In this document: positions 8,673-18,864 of the stretch, piece after piece
How the letters are laid out: every line of letters begins with the position of its first letter
How positions within the stretch are numbered: the stretch's first letter is position 1
NCBI GenBank assembly: GCA_020853525.1
Contig: JADYYS010000030.1
Location: 1-64,000, forward strand
Direction: 5' to 3'
Length of the DNA: 64,000 bases
Origin: Ardenticatenales bacterium
Lineage (GTDB): Bacteria; Chloroflexota; Anaerolineae; Epilineales; Epilineaceae
Position numbers and translations under genes: made by a program
The notes under the pieces: model-generated
Seen by the model: the letters and a program-made list of their open reading frames with translations, nothing else
Databases searched by the model: none
What the model was told of the DNA's origin: nothing

Positions 8673-10005
8673 CATCGAGCTGACCGGCGAGGAGCTCTCG
8701 CTCCTCGACACGCCCGACATGCAGCGCCTGCGGGGCGTGCGACAGCTCGGCACGGCCTACCTGGTCTTCCCCGGCGCACAGCACTCGCGCTTCGAGCACA
8801 GTCTCGGCACGCTGCACGTCGCATCGCGGATGATTGATGCGATCAACCGCAGCCGAGAGAGGGCGCCGCTCGAACGGATCGGCATCGCGCCGGACGAGGC
8901 GCGCATCGTCCGTGCCGCCGCGCTGGTGCACGACGTCACGCACATCCCGTTCGGCCACGGCATCGAGGACCAGAGCGGGATTCTGGAGCGGCACGACAGC
9001 CCGGAGCGCTTTCGCCGCGCGCTCGCGCCCTCCACCCCACTTGGTGCGGCCCTGGACGGGATGGGGATCCGGCGCGAGGTCCTGTCCGTCCTCCTGCCGC
9101 CGGGCGTCGGCGACGGGCCGACCGTGCCGCCGTACTGGCGCGAGATCCTGTCCGACACGATCTGCGCCGACATTCTGGACTACCTCAAGCGCGACGCTTA
9201 TTACACCGGTCTGAACCTGCTGTACGACCCGCGCGTGATGGACTACTTCATGGTGGACCGCGCCTCCGGCCACCTCTACGTCGATGTCGCCAAGCGCGGC
9301 CTCGTGCGCGAGGACATCGTCTCCGAACTCGTTCGCGTGCTCGAAGCGCGCTACTTCTTCAGCGAACGGGTCTACTACCACCACGCCAAGATCTCCGCTT
9401 CGGCGATCATCGCCTCGCTCGTCGAAAACGCGTTGATCAGCGGCGGGCTCGCGCCCGAGTCGCTGTATACGCAGACCGACGAAAGCTTGAAGTCCCTCCT
9501 CGCCGGCCACCTGCCGACCGAGCCGGCCGCGCTCAGCCGACAGACCGAGCTCCTCGAGCGCCTCGCCAGCCGCCGGCTCCTCAAGCGCGCGTGCGTGTTC
9601 CCGCGCTACGCGAACGCCGACGCCCAGGAGGCGTTGGTCGCGCGCTTCTTCGCCCGCGGCCAGCACGGCGAGCGCGCCGCCTTCGAGGCCGCGGTGGCCG
9701 ATGGACTGCAGCGTCGCGGCATGACGGACGTCCCGCTCGTGGTGCTATACTGCCCGGCAAGGCGGATGCAGCTCAAGGAGGCGCAGACCCACGTCCGTTT
9801 CCCGGGCGCCTCCACCGTCGAACCGCTCGCCGCGTATCACGACCGCATCCCGCGGTTGGGCGACCTCGAGCGCAGCTACCGCGATCTCTGGAAGCTCTAC
9901 GTGCTCGCCGGTACCGACGACTGGACGGTGCTTGCCACGATCGGTGAGATCGTCCGCGACCTTCTGCCCGAAGCGACGAACGTCTACCGCCCGCGGGACG
10001 CGTGA
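8629..10005 (+). CDS. HD-domain phosphohydrolase (dNTPase-like)
   Basis: The 458-residue protein begins with IRDPVHGDIEL, the usual first motif of this subfamily, then HSRFEHSLGT and the metal-binding HDVTHIPFGHGIED. These give the His/Asp residues of an HD metal site. Related enzymes hydrolyse dNTPs or other phosphomonoesters; the substrate here is unknown. GAGGA lies six bases before the ATG at 8629, so the 44-base overlap with der looks genuine and suggests translational coupling. Confidence 0.88.
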   Translation: MRRRGAVIRDPVHGDIELTGEELSLLDTPDMQRLRGVRQLGTAYLVFPGAQHSRFEHSLGTLHVASRMIDAINRSRERAPLERIGIAPDEARIVRAAALVHDVTHIPFGHGIEDQSGILERHDSPERFRRALAPSTPLGAALDGMGIRREVLSVLLPPGVGDGPTVPPYWREILSDTICADILDYLKRDAYYTGLNLLYDPRVMDYFMVDRASGHLYVDVAKRGLVREDIVSELVRVLEARYFFSERVYYHHAKISASAIIASLVENALISGGLAPESLYTQTDESLKSLLAGHLPTEPAALSRQTELLERLASRRLLKRACVFPRYANADAQEALVARFFARGQHGERAAFEAAVADGLQRRGMTDVPLVVLYCPARRMQLKEAQTHVRFPGASTVEPLAAYHDRIPRLGDLERSYRDLWKLYVLAGTDDWTVLATIGEIVRDLLPEATNVYRPRDA

Positions 10006-10080
10006 AGGCCCCGCACGCCGGCCGGATCCGCTCCGGTCCGATGCACGATTTTCAGGTCCGAACCACAGCGGGAGCACGCC

Positions 10081-11586
10081 ATGTGTGGCGTCATCGGCTT
10101 CTATTCTCCAGCGCGGGACGGCCTCGACGACATCGTCACCGGCCTGTTCCAGATGCAGCACCGCGGCCAGGATGCGTGCGGCATCGTCCTGTCCGACGGC
10201 GCGGCGCTGCGGCTCCACCGCAGCCTGGGCTTCGTGCGCGAGGTGTTTCACCATCGACCGTCGGCCGAGTTCAACGGCCGGATCGGCATCGGGCACGTCC
10301 GCTACCCGACACAGGGCGGCAATCGTCTCGAGAACACGCAGCCCTTTCTCGACGCGCGGCCCGGCGGCACGGCGATGGCGTTGTGCTCGAACGGCGATGT
10401 CGTGAACTACTGGGCGCTGCGGCACATGCTCGAGGCGCGCGGTATCGCCTTCGAGGGAACGAACGACGGCGAGCTCATGCTCCGCCTCGTCGCGACATGG
10501 CACCACGACGACGGCCTGGGCATCGTCGACGCGCTGCGCCGCCTGCAGCGCGAGGTGAAGGGCGCTTATAGCGCCTGCCTGCTCGTCACGGATCGCCTGT
10601 ACGCCTTCCGCGACCCATGGGGCGTCCGGCCGATGACGTTCGGGCGCGTCGATGACGACTGGGTCGTCGCAAGCGAGACCACGGCGCTGGACATCAACCG
10701 CGCCGAGCTGATCGACGAGGTCCAGCCGGGCGAGGTCATCGTTTTTTCGGCGGCCGGCGTCGAGCGACTGGCGCATCCCGACGTCGTCGGCGCGCGCGAC
10801 GGCCGGACGTCGCCGGCGCACTGCGTTTTCGAGCACGTCTACTTCAGTCGCCCGGATGCGCTCGTCTTCGGCCGCTACGCCTACGATGTCCGCAAGCGGA
10901 TCGGCGGCTGGCTGGCGCGGCATGACCCGGTCGTGGCCGACCTTGTCGTCCCGGTCCCCGACAGCTCGAACGCCGTCGCGCTCGGCTACGCGCAAGCATC
11001 GGGCGTGCCGTTCGAGCTGGGCCTCGTGCGCAACCACTACATCGGCCGGACGTTCATCCGGCCCGAGCAGGCGCGCCGTGACGACGGGGTGAAGATGAAG
11101 TTCAACCCGGTCCGTCACCTGTTCGAGGGGCGGCGGGTCGTCCTCGTCGATGACTCGATCGTCCGCGGCACGACGAGCCGCAAGCTGGTGCGGATGATCC
11201 GCGGCGCCGGCGCACGCGAGGTCCACCTGCGGGTCGGCAGCCCGGTCACCGCCAACCCGTGCTTCTACGGCATCGACACCCCGACCCGCGCCGAGCTGAT
11301 CGGCGCCCAGAACGACGTCGAGGCGATCCGCGGCTTCCTGACGGCCGACACGCTCCGCTACATCACCGTCGAGGGCCTGAAGGAATGCGTGGGCGACCGC
11401 GGCGACTTCTGCATGGCGTGCTTCGACGGGAAGTATCCGATCGCGTTGTCGGAGGACAAGCGGTGGGAGGTTGGTGGCGGTGGCGACGCGGTCGACGCGA
11501 TCCATGATGCCCCAACAGGCGCGATCACCGGACGATCCGCCGCGCCGCCGACCGATCGCTCGTCCACGGTGCCGGCGGGGCCATAA
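10081..11586 (+). CDS. purF: Amidophosphoribosyltransferase (glutamine PRPP amidotransferase)
   Basis: PurF catalyses the first step of purine synthesis, joining PRPP and glutamine-derived ammonia. Cys2 (MCGVIGFYS) is the glutaminase nucleophile, so only Met removal is needed; no propeptide is present. QMQHRGQDACGI and GHVRYPTQGG are glutaminase motifs, and VVLVDDSIVRGTTS is the PRPP loop. Cysteines in NPCFYG and FCMACFDGKYP match those that hold a 4Fe-4S cluster in the Bacillus-type enzyme. GGGAG precedes the start. The last 62 bases encode a poorly conserved tail and overlap the end of the converging membrane-protein gene. Confidence 0.96.
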   Translation: MCGVIGFYSPARDGLDDIVTGLFQMQHRGQDACGIVLSDGAALRLHRSLGFVREVFHHRPSAEFNGRIGIGHVRYPTQGGNRLENTQPFLDARPGGTAMALCSNGDVVNYWALRHMLEARGIAFEGTNDGELMLRLVATWHHDDGLGIVDALRRLQREVKGAYSACLLVTDRLYAFRDPWGVRPMTFGRVDDDWVVASETTALDINRAELIDEVQPGEVIVFSAAGVERLAHPDVVGARDGRTSPAHCVFEHVYFSRPDALVFGRYAYDVRKRIGGWLARHDPVVADLVVPVPDSSNAVALGYAQASGVPFELGLVRNHYIGRTFIRPEQARRDDGVKMKFNPVRHLFEGRRVVLVDDSIVRGTTSRKLVRMIRGAGAREVHLRVGSPVTANPCFYGIDTPTRAELIGAQNDVEAIRGFLTADTLRYITVEGLKECVGDRGDFCMACFDGKYPIALSEDKRWEVGGGGDAVDAIHDAPTGAITGRSAAPPTDRSSTVPAGP

Positions 11587-12619
11587 CGAGCTCGGCCAAG
11601 CGGAGCAGCACGACGTCGTAGTTCACCCGCCAGCCGCCGAACGCCTGCCACGCCGCGTCGCGGTCGGCGACGACGCTCACCCCTTCGGCCACAAGTCGAT
11701 CGAGCGCGTCCTCGAACTCGGCGCGCTCGATGCTGATCGGGTCGGCCGGGAAGTGCGGGTCGGCGGGGTGCTTGATTCGGAAGACGTCGCTGATGCGGCG
11801 TAGTGCGATGAAGCCGGCGCGCAGGCAGAGCTCGCGCTGGGCGTCGCGCGGGATCGCGACGCTGCTCGTCACGAGGGCGGCTGCGTCGAGCACCGTCCCG
11901 GCAGCGGTGATCCAGGAACGCTCGGCGCGCGGCGAGCGGAAGAAGGCGAGCCCGGGAATCGTCGTGTGGCTCTCCTCGATGTCGGCGAACAGGGCCTCCC
12001 ATGTCGCCCAGAGCGGCTGCATCGCGTCGTTGCTCTCGAGACGTCCGATGCGGTGCAGTCGCAGCACCATGTCGACGGCCGTCGGCGGCGTGCCGGCACG
12101 CACCTCGAGCATCGTCACCGCTTGCTCGCGCCGGGCGAACGCGGCGTACATCGTCGGCAGGTAGGCGACGAGCAGAGCGACGAGGATCAAGCCGATCGTG
12201 GCCTCGCCGAATGCCAGCGCCGTATGGAGCGTGCCCTTGGGCGCCACGAAGCCGAGCGTTAACAACGACGAGCCGCTCTCGGCGAGCGCGTGCCGCCACG
12301 ACGGGCTGCCCGTCGCGACGAACAAGCCGGCGAACCCGACGAGCGTCATCGCCAGCCACGTCGGCAGGAGGCACATCGTCGCGATCGGCGCGTACGCGGC
12401 CATGACGGCATCGCGGGCCGCGAAGGTCTCGAGGTGCCGCAGGTAGACGTCGAGGCCGCGCCGGACGACGACCCAGACGAGCGTGACGACCGGATCGCGC
12501 GACGCGCGGGGCATGACGAGCAGCCGGACGGCCGAGAAGATCGCGGCGACGACGAGCGCGGCGCCGAGCGCGCCGCTTGCGATTCGCGCGGCGACCGTCA
12601 GCACGGGGCGCCATGACAT
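11525..12619 (-). CDS. Integral membrane protein of unknown function
   Basis: I do not recognise this 364-residue protein. The first half has about four transmembrane segments (near residues 12-35, 45-52 with 80-105, 118-128 and 138-155). The second half is a soluble, mostly helical domain with several Trp and Arg residues. There is no signal peptide and no enzyme motif. No clear ribosome-binding site precedes the ATG at 12619. Its 3' end overlaps the 3' end of purF on the other strand by 62 bases. Confidence 0.75.
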   Translation of the reverse strand: MSWRPVLTVAARIASGALGAALVVAAIFSAVRLLVMPRASRDPVVTLVWVVVRRGLDVYLRHLETFAARDAVMAAYAPIATMCLLPTWLAMTLVGFAGLFVATGSPSWRHALAESGSSLLTLGFVAPKGTLHTALAFGEATIGLILVALLVAYLPTMYAAFARREQAVTMLEVRAGTPPTAVDMVLRLHRIGRLESNDAMQPLWATWEALFADIEESHTTIPGLAFFRSPRAERSWITAAGTVLDAAALVTSSVAIPRDAQRELCLRAGFIALRRISDVFRIKHPADPHFPADPISIERAEFEDALDRLVAEGVSVVADRDAAWQAFGGWRVNYDVVLLRLAELVMAPPAPWTSDRSAARRIVR

Positions 12620-12671
12620 CGGGCAGCGGCGGCACCCCGGATTGCCGCGCCGATCATGAGGATCGGGTCGA

Positions 12672-14576
12672 TCACGGCCACCGTCTTGCCAGGAACGGCA
12701 GGTGGATGAATCCCGACAGCCGTACCTTGCGGTAGCGCACGAGCGTTCCGCTGCCGCCGACGCCCCAGCACGCCGTGTCGTCGGCGCAGTCGAGCCCTTC
12801 CACGCGGTCGTCGAACGCGCGCGGCCAGAGGCGCCACGTTTGTCCGTCGAGGAACAGGATCGTGCCGTTCTGGCCGACGGCCCACGCCTCGCCGTCGGCG
12901 ACGGCGGCCACGGACGTCAGATCGACGGTCTCCGGGCTCGGCCAGCCCTGCCAGCGGCCGCGGTCCATGTACAGGATCGTCCCGCCGTCCCCGACCGCCC
13001 AGCCGGCCGTCGGGCTGAGCATCGCGACGTCGTTCAGCGCGCCGCCGCCCAGCGAGCGCTCGGCCGTCCAGACACCATCCGCGAAGCGCAGAATTGCGCC
13101 CGTAGTGCCCACCGCCGCGCCGTTCGCCGCGTCGACAAAGCTCACGCCGCGCAACGACGCGCCGGTCGGACCCGTGACGGCGGTCCAGGCACCGGCGGTG
13201 AAGTGCAGGATCGTTCCGCTGTCGCCGACCGCCCACGCGTCGTCCGGTCCGACGCTCACGACCGCGTGCAGCGTGTTCGTCGTCGGGCGGTCGCTGCGCT
13301 GCCACGTCCGGCCGTCGAAGCGCAGGATGATCCCGCTCTCGCCGACCGCCCAGCCCGTATCCGGCGACGAGATGTCGACCGCCAGCAGTGTCGCCTCGGT
13401 CGGGCTCTCGGCCCGCTGCCAGTCCGCTCCGTCCCAGCGGGCGATCACGCCGCCGCCCCCGACCGCCCACGCCGCGTCCGCACCGACCATCGCCACGTCG
13501 TTGAAGTCGGCGACGAGCGGCACATAGAGGCCCTGCCAATCGCCGCGGACGCCGTGCAGCAGCGTGCCCCGCCTGCCCATCGCCCAGACCTCCTCGCGCG
13601 CCGGGTCGGCGATGGCGACGGCGCGCGGCACGCCGCCGGTCGGGTTGTCGCTGACGATCCAGTCCTCGCCGTTGAAGCGCACGAGCGTCCCGTCCTCGGC
13701 GGCGGCCCAGGCCAGCATGCGGCTCGGCATGTCGAGGCTGATGAGCGATGCGCTCGTACCACCGTCCTCCTGCTGCCACCGCTGGCCGTTCCAGACGGCG
13801 ACGGTGCCGTTGCCGCCGACGGCATACGCTTCGTCCGCGCTGAAGACGGCTACGCCGTTCAGGGCGACCGAGAGGCCGGTGTTCACTTGTTGCCACTTGT
13901 TTGCGTGCCAGCGCAGCGCCGTCCCCTGCGCCCCGACCGCCCAGCCCTCGTCCGCGTTGGCGAACGCCACGGCGTGCAGCGCCTTCGTGACCTCGGGAAA
14001 GTCGACCGTCGACCACCCTTGGCCGCGCTGGTAGCGGTAGAACCGGCCGTTCTCGCCTGTCAGCGTCGATCCGACGACGTAGCCCCACTCGCCCGTGCCC
14101 ATCCAGATGTCCCGCACCCACGTCGGCTTGGGCAACGGCTCGCGGTCCCACCGGCCGGCGGTGTAGTGCACGACGTCCGGACCGGTGCCGGCGAACCAGC
14201 CCTCGTCCGAACTGATCATGTCCAGTGCATGGAACGAAGCGCCTTCCGGCGTCGCGACCCGCGACCAGATGCCGCCCACCGCGCGTGCCGCACCGCCCTT
14301 GCCCGCCGCCCAGCCGACCTGCGGCGACGGAAAGTCGATCGCGACGAAGTCGATGGCGCCGCACCCCAGCCCCATTCGGGCATCGCAGCGCCATTCGCGG
14401 AACGCCGGCTCAGCCTGGGCGAGCGGGCCGGCCGCCTGCGCCGCCGGAGCCGCGCGAACCGCCCCCACCGCTCCCACCGGAACGGCGTGGTCCCCCGCCT
14501 GGGCGTTGCGGCCGGCCAGCGTCGCCACCGCCATCACGGCGAGCAGGACCTTGGGAAGGACCCTTGTACGGACCAC
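12672..14576 (-). CDS. Secreted beta-propeller protein (Ycf48/PSII-stability-factor-like repeats) with C-terminal Leu-Pro tail
   Basis: From the GTG at 14576 the protein has about 634 residues. It begins with a signal peptide (VLPKVLLAVMAVATLAGRNAQA, cleaved after AQA). About a dozen repeats of roughly 42 residues follow, each with WAVGxxGTILRFDGxxW and a Pro/Thr/Leu turn. This is the bladed pattern seen in Ycf48-like and BNR/Kelch-like propellers. The protein ends in FIHLPFLARRWP, a hydrophobic Leu-Pro and Arg tail like two other secreted proteins in this window. Function is probably binding at the cell surface. An alternative start is the ATG at 14534. The 5' end overlaps the methyltransferase gene by about 167 bases. 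Confidence 0.83.
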   Translation of the reverse strand: MVRTRVLPKVLLAVMAVATLAGRNAQAGDHAVPVGAVGAVRAAPAAQAAGPLAQAEPAFREWRCDARMGLGCGAIDFVAIDFPSPQVGWAAGKGGAARAVGGIWSRVATPEGASFHALDMISSDEGWFAGTGPDVVHYTAGRWDREPLPKPTWVRDIWMGTGEWGYVVGSTLTGENGRFYRYQRGQGWSTVDFPEVTKALHAVAFANADEGWAVGAQGTALRWHANKWQQVNTGLSVALNGVAVFSADEAYAVGGNGTVAVWNGQRWQQEDGGTSASLISLDMPSRMLAWAAAEDGTLVRFNGEDWIVSDNPTGGVPRAVAIADPAREEVWAMGRRGTLLHGVRGDWQGLYVPLVADFNDVAMVGADAAWAVGGGGVIARWDGADWQRAESPTEATLLAVDISSPDTGWAVGESGIILRFDGRTWQRSDRPTTNTLHAVVSVGPDDAWAVGDSGTILHFTAGAWTAVTGPTGASLRGVSFVDAANGAAVGTTGAILRFADGVWTAERSLGGGALNDVAMLSPTAGWAVGDGGTILYMDRGRWQGWPSPETVDLTSVAAVADGEAWAVGQNGTILFLDGQTWRLWPRAFDDRVEGLDCADDTACWGVGGSGTLVRYRKVRLSGFIHLPFLARRWP

Positions 14577-16002
14577 TCGGCCTGCCCTGTGGAGGGCCTT
14601 GGCGCGGGCCGTCGGGGCGCGACGGGCGATCGGAGCCTGCAGGGCGGTCGCGGTCGGGGCGCGGCGCGCCGGGGCGGGAGGGTGCACTGGGCCGTCCTTT
14701 CGGTGGGGCGCCCGGTCGGCCGCCGCGCGTTGGCGCGGGGGAACCGCCGTAGCGCCGCTCGTCCGCGCCCGGCGCGCTGCTGCGCCGGGGCGGCCTATCT
14801 TGCCGCGCCTGGCCCGGATCGTCGACCACCACCTGCAACATCGTGAGGTAGCGCGCCTCGGGAAACCAGCGCGGCGTCGGGTGATCCGGACCGGCGCCGT
14901 AGCGCCCCACGATGCGGACCTTGGCCCCGCGGTCGCGTGCGGCGTCGTCGACGAGCCGGGAGAACGTCCGGGCATCGAGGTGGCTCGAACAACTCGCGGT
15001 GAAGAGGAGCCCGCCCGGCTGCGTCCGGGCGATCGCGAGCCGATTCAGCTGTCGATACGCCGCCGTCGCGCGGTCCAGGCCCGACGCCGACGCGGCCATG
15101 CTCGGCGGATCGACGATGATGATGTCCCACTGCGTGGTGTTGGCCTCGAGCCACGTCTCGACATCCTCGACGACGCACGGGAACGCCCCGCTCTTCGGGT
15201 CGAAGCCGTTCAATGCCAGGTTGTGGCGCGCGGCCTCGATGGCGCCGGCGGCGACGTCGACGCTCGTCACGGCGACGGCGCCGCCGGCGGCGGCCGCCAC
15301 CGAGAACCAGCCGGTGTACGAGAACAGGTTCAGGACGCGCTTGCCCTTGGCGAGCGCCCGGATCCGGCGGCGGTTGTCCCGCTGGTCGAGATAGGCGCCG
15401 GTCTTGTGGCCGCGCACGATGTCGACGTCGAACACCAGCCCGTTCTCCCGCACCCGCACCGGGCCGCGCGGCAGCTCGCCGACGAGCGCGATGACGGCCG
15501 GCCCATCGCCCTGCTGGCGGCGCTGCGGCTTGTAGACCACGTGCTTCACCGACGGCACGGCCTCACACAGCGCCGCCGCGAACGCGGGCAGCAGGTGGGC
15601 CACCGCCGGCGTGTCGGCCTGCACGACCGCGACGTCGGCATAGCGGTCGGCGATCAGGCCGGGCATGTGGTCGGACTCGCCGTGCACGAGCCGCAGGCAA
15701 TCCGTGTCCACCAGCGGCACGTCGCGCTGGCGCCGGGCACACGCCGCCTCGACGCGGGCTCGGATCAGCGCCTCGTCGATCCGCTCGCCGACGGTGTGGG
15801 ACCACAGCCGCACGGCCAGCGGCGACCGGCTGTCGTACAAGCCGCTGGCGACGAACTGGCCGTCGGGCGTCACGATGTCCACCGACGCGCCGGTCGGGAT
15901 GTCCGTCCGGCGGGCCAGGGACTCCGCCCAGAGCCACGGGTGGCCGTCGGCAATGTGCGTTCGCACGTCGCGCACGAGCTGGATCGTTGTCGTGTCCGTC
16001 AT
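14410..16002 (-). CDS. Class I SAM-dependent rRNA methyltransferase (RlmI family) with long Arg/Gly/Pro tail
   Basis: The 530-residue protein has a PUA-like N-terminus (HIADGHPWLWAESLA), the region SDHMPGLIADRYAD and a Rossmann methyltransferase domain: LNLFSYTGWFSVAAAAGGA binds SAM, and DIIIVDPPSM is motif IV. This is the plan of RlmI/RlmK-type 23S rRNA m5C methyltransferases. After the domain ends at about residue 400, roughly 110 residues consist almost only of Gly, Arg, Pro and Ser with RGG-like steps. That tail is unusual for the family and could be an RNA-binding disordered segment. The tail's final codons overlap the signal-peptide region of the propeller gene. Confidence 0.88.
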   Translation of the reverse strand: MTDTTTIQLVRDVRTHIADGHPWLWAESLARRTDIPTGASVDIVTPDGQFVASGLYDSRSPLAVRLWSHTVGERIDEALIRARVEAACARRQRDVPLVDTDCLRLVHGESDHMPGLIADRYADVAVVQADTPAVAHLLPAFAAALCEAVPSVKHVVYKPQRRQQGDGPAVIALVGELPRGPVRVRENGLVFDVDIVRGHKTGAYLDQRDNRRRIRALAKGKRVLNLFSYTGWFSVAAAAGGAVAVTSVDVAAGAIEAARHNLALNGFDPKSGAFPCVVEDVETWLEANTTQWDIIIVDPPSMAASASGLDRATAAYRQLNRLAIARTQPGGLLFTASCSSHLDARTFSRLVDDAARDRGAKVRIVGRYGAGPDHPTPRWFPEARYLTMLQVVVDDPGQARQDRPPRRSSAPGADERRYGGSPAPTRGGRPGAPPKGRPSAPSRPGAPRPDRDRPAGSDRPSRPDGPRQGPPQGRPSGPYKGPSQGPARRDGGGDAGRPQRPGGGPRRSGGSGGGGSRGSGGAGGRPARPG

Positions 16003-16267
16003 GGGGGGTGATCCGTGGAGGGGGCGGGGTCCGACGATCGGTCGGGTTCCGTCTTGGGTCGGGATTCTAGGCGCGCAGGCCCGTCGGATGCTAACCTCAC
16101 GGCCTGCGCGCACCACCCGTTCTCGAGCGCTCTCCGTCACGGCGGGGCGCGGATCGCCGCCGAGCGCGCCGGCGGCAGAAGGCGAAGCTCGACCCGACAG
16201 GCCGCGGTGCGGCGCGCACGGCCGATGCGCCGCGTCGCCGTCGGTCCTGTGCCAAAGGAGGCGAGCG

Positions 16268-17668
<1,401 letters not shown>

Positions 17669-17728
17669 TGGACGGCGGCCGCTCGATGTCCGTGCGCCCG
17701 GTTGCGCGGGGCCATGGCGCCACCATGC

Positions 17729-17734
17729 TACACT
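17729..17734 (+). promoter_or_regulatory. Extended -10 box TACACT upstream of pgsA
   Basis: TGCTACACT is followed by seven bases and then an in-frame GTG at 17742. The same spacing occurs before several other genes here. The transcript would be leaderless if the GTG is used, or have about 40 bases of leader if the ATG at 17781 is used. Confidence 0.45.
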
Positions 17735-17780
17735 CGCAGCCGTGCGGATCGCCGCCGCCCGGACGAATGGGATGTCTTGC

Positions 17781-18368
17781 ATGAATATCGCCAACCGCAT
17801 CACGATGGCCCGGCTCGTCGTCGGCTTGGTGGCGCTGCTCGCCCTGTCCTTGGTCGAGGCGGGTGCCTGGCCCGGGGACGCGGCCACGGGCGTCTGGGTG
17901 AGCTTCGTCCTGTTCCTGCTGGCCACGATCACGGATGCCGTGGACGGCTACCTGGCGCGCAGCCGCGGGATCGTCACCGTCTTCGGCCGGATCGCCGACC
18001 CGTTCGTCGACAAGGTCGTCGTGGCCGGCGCGCTCGTCCTGCTGACCGTCTTCACGGCCACGCGGGTGCTATTGGCGCCGTGGATGGTCGTCGTGATCGT
18101 CTCCCGTGAGTTCCTTGTGACCGGCATCCGGGGCTGGATGGAGAGCGAGGGCATCAACTTCCAGGCGGAGAAGCCCGGCAAGTACAAGATGGTCCTGCAG
18201 GTCATCGCGATCTCCGGCCTGCTCATCGTCCTGGCGACGGGCACCGAGGCCGCGTGGTTCCTATGGACGGTGCGCGTCGTCATCTGGGCGACGCTGCTGC
18301 TCACCCTCTACTCCGGCTGGTTCTACGTCCGCAAGGCGATGAGCGCCACCACCGGCCTTTCGATCTGA
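17781..18368 (+). CDS. pgsA: CDP-diacylglycerol-glycerol-3-phosphate 3-phosphatidyltransferase
   Basis: This membrane enzyme makes phosphatidylglycerolphosphate. The CDP-alcohol phosphotransferase signature is intact: DGYLARSRGIVTVFGRIADPFVD (DGxxAR, then G, D and D). Four to five hydrophobic segments span the rest. Homology starts at MNIANRITMARL, so the ATG at 17781 is chosen. A 13-codon longer form from the GTG at 17742 sits exactly seven bases after a -10 box and cannot be excluded. The next gene, pgpA, performs the following step of the pathway. Confidence 0.94.
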   Translation: MNIANRITMARLVVGLVALLALSLVEAGAWPGDAATGVWVSFVLFLLATITDAVDGYLARSRGIVTVFGRIADPFVDKVVVAGALVLLTVFTATRVLLAPWMVVVIVSREFLVTGIRGWMESEGINFQAEKPGKYKMVLQVIAISGLLIVLATGTEAAWFLWTVRVVIWATLLLTLYSGWFYVRKAMSATTGLSI

Positions 18369-18829
18369 GCCCTTCACCCGCCCGCATCCTCGGCACGCTC
18401 GGCGGGATCGGCCGCTTCCCGGTTGCGCCCGGCACCGTCGCCTCCGCCGCCGCGCTCGCCGTCGCGGCGGCCGTCCCGGCATGCGCGTACGGGCCGACGA
18501 TGCTCGCGCTCATCGCCGCCGCCCTGGCCGTCGCGCCGTGGGCGGCGCGGCGCATGGCCGAGCAGACCGGCGACGAGGATCCGCGCGCCTTCGTGCTGGA
18601 CGAGGCGATCGGCGTCTGGTTGGCGGTGCTGCGGCCGGCGCGGCCGGCGCTCCTGACGTTCGCCCTCGCCTTCGTGCTCTTCCGGATGTTCGACATCTGG
18701 AAGCCGAGCCCGATCCGCCGGCTCGAGCGGATCGGGCGGGGCTGGGGCGTCGTGCTGGACGACGTGGCCGCCGGCGTGCTGGCGGCTGCGGTCATGCTGG
18801 CGATGGCAGCCGTTGGTGGGTTCCCGTAG
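18254..18829 (+). CDS. pgpA: Phosphatidylglycerophosphatase A
   Basis: PgpA removes the phosphate from phosphatidylglycerolphosphate, the product of the gene upstream. Conserved motifs are GIGRFPVAPGTVAS, FVLDEAIGVWLA and FRMFDIWKPSPIRRLER followed by WGVVLDDVAAG. The start is uncertain. Family members begin about 15 residues before the first motif, but no ATG, GTG or TTG exists there. The nearest standard codons are ATGs at 18254 and 18263, deep inside pgsA. A CTG at 18365 overlapping the pgsA stop would give a family-length protein. Coordinates use the first ATG. Confidence 0.85.
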   Translation: MVPMDGARRHLGDAAAHPLLRLVLRPQGDERHHRPFDLSPSPARILGTLGGIGRFPVAPGTVASAAALAVAAAVPACAYGPTMLALIAAALAVAPWAARRMAEQTGDEDPRAFVLDEAIGVWLAVLRPARPALLTFALAFVLFRMFDIWKPSPIRRLERIGRGWGVVLDDVAAGVLAAAVMLAMAAVGGFP

Positions 18830-18864
18830 CAACGGCGAACCCCCCAGCGCCAAGACAACCCCCG

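Noticed and set aside
9746-9751. TATACT inside the HD-domain gene, upstream of purF
   Set aside because: It lies within conserved codons (VVLYCP) 330 bases from purF, so it is more likely coding sequence than a promoter.
16085-16097. TGCTAACCT as an extended -10 box for purA
   Set aside because: Only three of six bases match the hexamer, and the distance to purA is large; not strong enough to list.
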